A stretch of DNA of 64,000 nt from Streptomyces hyaluromycini (lineage in GTDB: Bacteria; Actinomycetota; Actinomycetes; Streptomycetales; Streptomycetaceae): positions 358,946 to 422,945 of the forward strand of contig NZ_BCFL01000025.1 of assembly GCF_002217755.1 (NCBI RefSeq). Reading direction: 5' to 3'. Under the pieces are notes generated by a model, which did no database searches, was not told where the DNA came from, and saw nothing but the letters and a program-made list of their open reading frames with translations. Positions 61,749 to 64,000 of the stretch are shown one piece after another; within the stretch, counting starts at the first letter, position 1; each line of letters begins with the position of its first letter. Position numbers and translations under genes: made by a program.

Positions 61749-62986
61749 CCTGCCGAAAAACTCATCCGTCCTGGTGGGGGCTGGTGTACGGGTGGTGTCG
61801 AGCGCGGGCGCTCGGGCGGGTGCTCTGGGCACCTGGTGAGTGCCCCGGCAGGATGATCTGTCGTGCTGCTTCGACTTGCCCATCCGGGTGTGGCGAACGT
61901 GTTCGCCCTGCTGCGGCTGCTGCCGGTGAGCAACCGGGACAAGGACGCGGAGATCCTCGCGCTGCGTCATCAGATCACCGTGCTGGAACGCCGGCTCGGC
62001 CGGGATCGGGGGCGGTTCGCCCCGAGTGACCGGGTGTTCCCGGCCGCGCTACTGCACCGGCTCCCGCGCGGTGTGCTGCGCCGGGCACGGCTGCTGGTGC
62101 GCCCGGACACTGTGCTGCACTGGCACCGTGACCTGGTCTCGCGCCGCCACGCGGCCCGTTCCCGGCCGGGGCGTGCGGGTCGGCCGCGTACCGTGCGCTC
62201 GATCCGCGTTCTCGTGCTGCGTCTGGCGCGGGAGAATCCCGGCTGGGGCTACCGGCGCATCCACGGCGAGCTGCTGGTTCCGGGCGTGCAGGTGGCCGCC
62301 TCCACGGTGTGGGAGATCCTGAAGGAGGCGGGGATCGACCCGGCACCCGAGCGGGGTTCCAGCACCTGGACGGACTTTCTGCGCTCCCAGGCCGATGCCC
62401 TGCCGGCATGTGACTTCTTCGAAGCGGTCACCCTGTCCGGGGCGCGTCTGTACGTGTTCGCGGTGATCGGGCACGCCGGCCGGCGCATCCACATCCTGGG
62501 CGCGACGGCGCACCCGACCGCCTCCTGGGTGGCACAGGCCGCCAGGAACCTCGGCATGGATCTCGAGGATGCCGGCTGCCTGGCCCGGTTCATAATCCGC
62601 GACCACGACGGGAAGTACCCCGCCCCGTTCGACACCGTCCTTGAGGATGCGGGGATCGAGGTCGTACTCAGCGGGATCCGGCTGCCGCGGATGAACGCGC
62701 TCTTGGAACGCTGGGTGCAAACCTGCCGACGCGAACTGCTGGACCGCACCCTGGTCCGGAACCAGCGCCACCTGCTCCACGCCCTGCGCGAGTTCGAACA
62801 GCACCACAACTCCCACCAGCCCCACCAAGGCATCGCAGACGCCCGCCCGCTGCACCCCCCGCCACCGCCGATCACCGACCCGGACGCCATCGCCCACCTC
62901 GACATACGACGACGCGACCGCCTCGGCGGCACCCTCCACGAATACCAGCATGCGACCTGACCTGCACGGACGAGATTCTCGGCAGG
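61749..62986 (+). mobile_element. Complete-looking 1.24-kb IS (IS3/IS481-like integrase type)
   Basis: Terminal repeats 61749-61769 and 62966-62986 match at 18 of 21 positions (CCTGCCGA...CATCCGT against its complement) and enclose one transposase gene. It interrupts the IS256-type pseudogene. I could not define a target duplication: the flanks TTGCG and GACAC differ, which may reflect a later deletion. Confidence 0.8.
61863..62960 (+). CDS. Transposase, integrase core (rve) type
   Basis: DDE transposase of 365 residues. N-terminal helical part EILALRHQITVLERRLGRDR, then HTH_21-like GWGYRRIHGEL. The rve core has Asp in LPACDFFEA, Asp in IIRDHDGKY and Glu in MNALLERWVQTCRREL, and a C-terminal HHNSHQPHQGI block. 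It is apparently intact. GTG start at 61863. It is a widespread Streptomyces type usually annotated as integrase core protein. Confidence 0.88.
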   Translation: MLLRLAHPGVANVFALLRLLPVSNRDKDAEILALRHQITVLERRLGRDRGRFAPSDRVFPAALLHRLPRGVLRRARLLVRPDTVLHWHRDLVSRRHAARSRPGRAGRPRTVRSIRVLVLRLARENPGWGYRRIHGELLVPGVQVAASTVWEILKEAGIDPAPERGSSTWTDFLRSQADALPACDFFEAVTLSGARLYVFAVIGHAGRRIHILGATAHPTASWVAQAARNLGMDLEDAGCLARFIIRDHDGKYPAPFDTVLEDAGIEVVLSGIRLPRMNALLERWVQTCRRELLDRTLVRNQRHLLHALREFEQHHNSHQPHQGIADARPLHPPPPPITDPDAIAHLDIRRRDRLGGTLHEYQHAT

Positions 62987-63330
62987 GACACCGTCCCCCT
63001 CACTCGGTGGCGACTTCAACCGCGGTAGGTCCCGGCTGAGCGGCGTGGCCGACTTCTGCTCGTGCACATGTTGGCGAGTGCTCCCCCGGAGCGATCCGTC
63101 GGCGCAGAAGCCCGCGCACCGGTCTGCGTGTTTTCTCCGGCCCGGCCGAGTGGCAGGCGGTCGTCGATCACCGAGTCGACGGCGGCAACGAGCCGACATT
63201 CAAGGCGACTTTCGGTTGCCAGGCAACCTGCGTCGACTTCTTACCCTTTTCACAGATGGCACACAAGCACCTCCTCCCGTGCCTGCAAGACGTGCACGAC
63301 TCGTCCCGACCAGACGCAGAAAGAGCACCC
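62987..63330. other. Spacer between the IS and the terminal gene
   Basis: 344 bases. The stretch 63110-63260 is lower in G+C and could carry the promoter of the secreted protein gene. No RNA gene, hairpin or convincing small gene is seen. Confidence 0.4.
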
Positions 63331-64000
63331 ATGACCAGACACCACCCCAATGCCTTACGGCGTTCGGCGGTCATCGCCGCTGCCGCCCTCACCGTCGGCG
63401 CCGCCGGAACCCTCGCCGCGCCCGGCGCGGGAGCGGCGACACCGGCGGGCACGCCGAAGCTCGAACTGATCGCCACCACCCCCGCGGTGACCGTCGACCG
63501 ATGGGAAGGCGAGCCGGGGGTCTATCTGGACCTCGGCACCTACATCACGGTCGACGGGGGACCGTTCGAGCTTCGGGTGACGCGCAAGTCCTACAACGAC
63601 CCTGTCGTCGCGTCGCAGGTGATCCGCTCCGGCGGCCGGACGGTGACCAAGACCCTGCCGAAGGGCCTGGTGAAGGACTTCTCCGGCCTTCCGGGCTTCC
63701 TCAAGGTCAGCATCAGCGACGAGTCGGGCGCGAAGAAGGTCGACACCACGCAGTCGTTCTGCCCGAACAACCGGGCGGGCCGGATCCGGCCTGACGCCCC
63801 GGCCACCTCGAAGTACCCCGACGGCTGCTCCGACAACCCGTTCGCGCTCGGAGGGGTGTGGGGAGTCGAGAAGGGCTGGGCGGCCGCCACATCCCAGGGC
63901 TTCCGTGGGGACAACGCTATCGACCTGCCGGCCGGCGTCTACACCGCGAAGGTGTCGGTGGCGAAGAAGTACCACGACCTGTTCGGAATACCCGACAAGA
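63331..64000 (+). CDS. Secreted protein, lysyl-oxidase-family-like (5' part)
   Basis: The first 223 residues of an exported protein that runs off the window. Signal peptide with basic start and AGAAT region (cleavage near residue 35). The mature part has EGEPGVYLDLGTYI, SFCPNNRAGRIRPDAP, CSDNPFALGGVWGVEKGW and VSVAKKYHDLFGIP. I recall this arrangement from Streptomyces proteins annotated as lysyl oxidase family; the oxidase domain would lie beyond the edge, so the call is tentative. AGAG lies a few bases before ATG 63331. Confidence 0.6.
   Translation, partial: MTRHHPNALRRSAVIAAAALTVGAAGTLAAPGAGAATPAGTPKLELIATTPAVTVDRWEGEPGVYLDLGTYITVDGGPFELRVTRKSYNDPVVASQVIRSGGRTVTKTLPKGLVKDFSGLPGFLKVSISDESGAKKVDTTQSFCPNNRAGRIRPDAPATSKYPDGCSDNPFALGGVWGVEKGWAAATSQGFRGDNAIDLPAGVYTAKVSVAKKYHDLFGIPDK

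Noticed and set aside
1..64000. CRISPR arrays, tRNA, rRNA or replication origin
   Set aside because: I looked for regular spaced repeats, tRNA-like cloverleaf ends and DnaA-box clusters and saw none; the only tandem repeat is the 36-bp run at 53296.

Overview
The window is high-GC actinobacterial DNA, almost certainly from a Streptomyces chromosome. The codon bias is strongly G/C at third positions and TTA codons are very rare. The gene set is also typical: a dxs/xylFGH/ROK/ngcEFG block, twin-arginine lipoproteins, secreted multidomain glycoside hydrolases, an AA10 LPMO with a CBM2, and an NRPS/PKS cluster with an MbtH protein. No rRNA, tRNA or CRISPR array was seen. From memory, the order of the first 10 kb matches S. 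coelicolor SCO6013 to SCO6005.

Layout. 1-10.4 kb (all minus strand): the 5' part of dxs, a xylose-type ABC importer (xylF, xylG, xylH), the ROK repressor gene beside it (rok7B7-like), and an NgcEFG-type amino-sugar/chitobiose importer. 10.6-23.2 kb: an extracellular saccharolytic block with two GH92 alpha-mannosidases that share a GACAACGTTGTC operator, an AA10-CBM2 LPMO behind a perfect CebR-type box, and a GH27 alpha-galactosidase-type enzyme. A 179-bp MITE sits exactly on the stop codon of the second GH92 gene. 23.3-30.6 kb: an OmpR-type two-component system, a 1227-residue subtilase, and a TTA-containing LuxR/TrmB-type regulator closed by a strong terminator. 30.6-32.7 kb: a graveyard of broken transposase genes and other gene fragments.

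32.7-60.5 kb is the main point of interest: a hybrid NRPS/PKS cluster that I do not recognise as a known pathway. The minus-strand arm is hisD-like, NRPS (C-A-T-E), NRPS (C-A-T-TE), mbtH, followed by a tetR gene. The plus-strand arm is an MFS exporter, NRPS (C-A-T, predicted Gly), NRPS (A-T), PKS (KS-AT-T), a three-gene SsuABC/NMT1-type importer, a phosphotriesterase-like hydrolase, and NRPS (A-T-C). Counting domains gives six building blocks and exactly five bond-forming domains. One collinear order uses all of them: A-T-C, A-T, KS-AT-T, C-A(Gly)-T, C-A-T-E, C-A-T-TE. Two of the synthetase genes carry a TTA codon, which suggests bldA control.

60.5-63.0 kb: more IS debris, namely two IS256-type remnants, one of them interrupted by a complete-looking 1.24-kb IS with 21-bp imperfect terminal repeats. 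The right edge holds the start of a secreted lysyl-oxidase-family-like gene. IS debris on both flanks suggests the cluster lies in an accessory, horizontally mobile segment.
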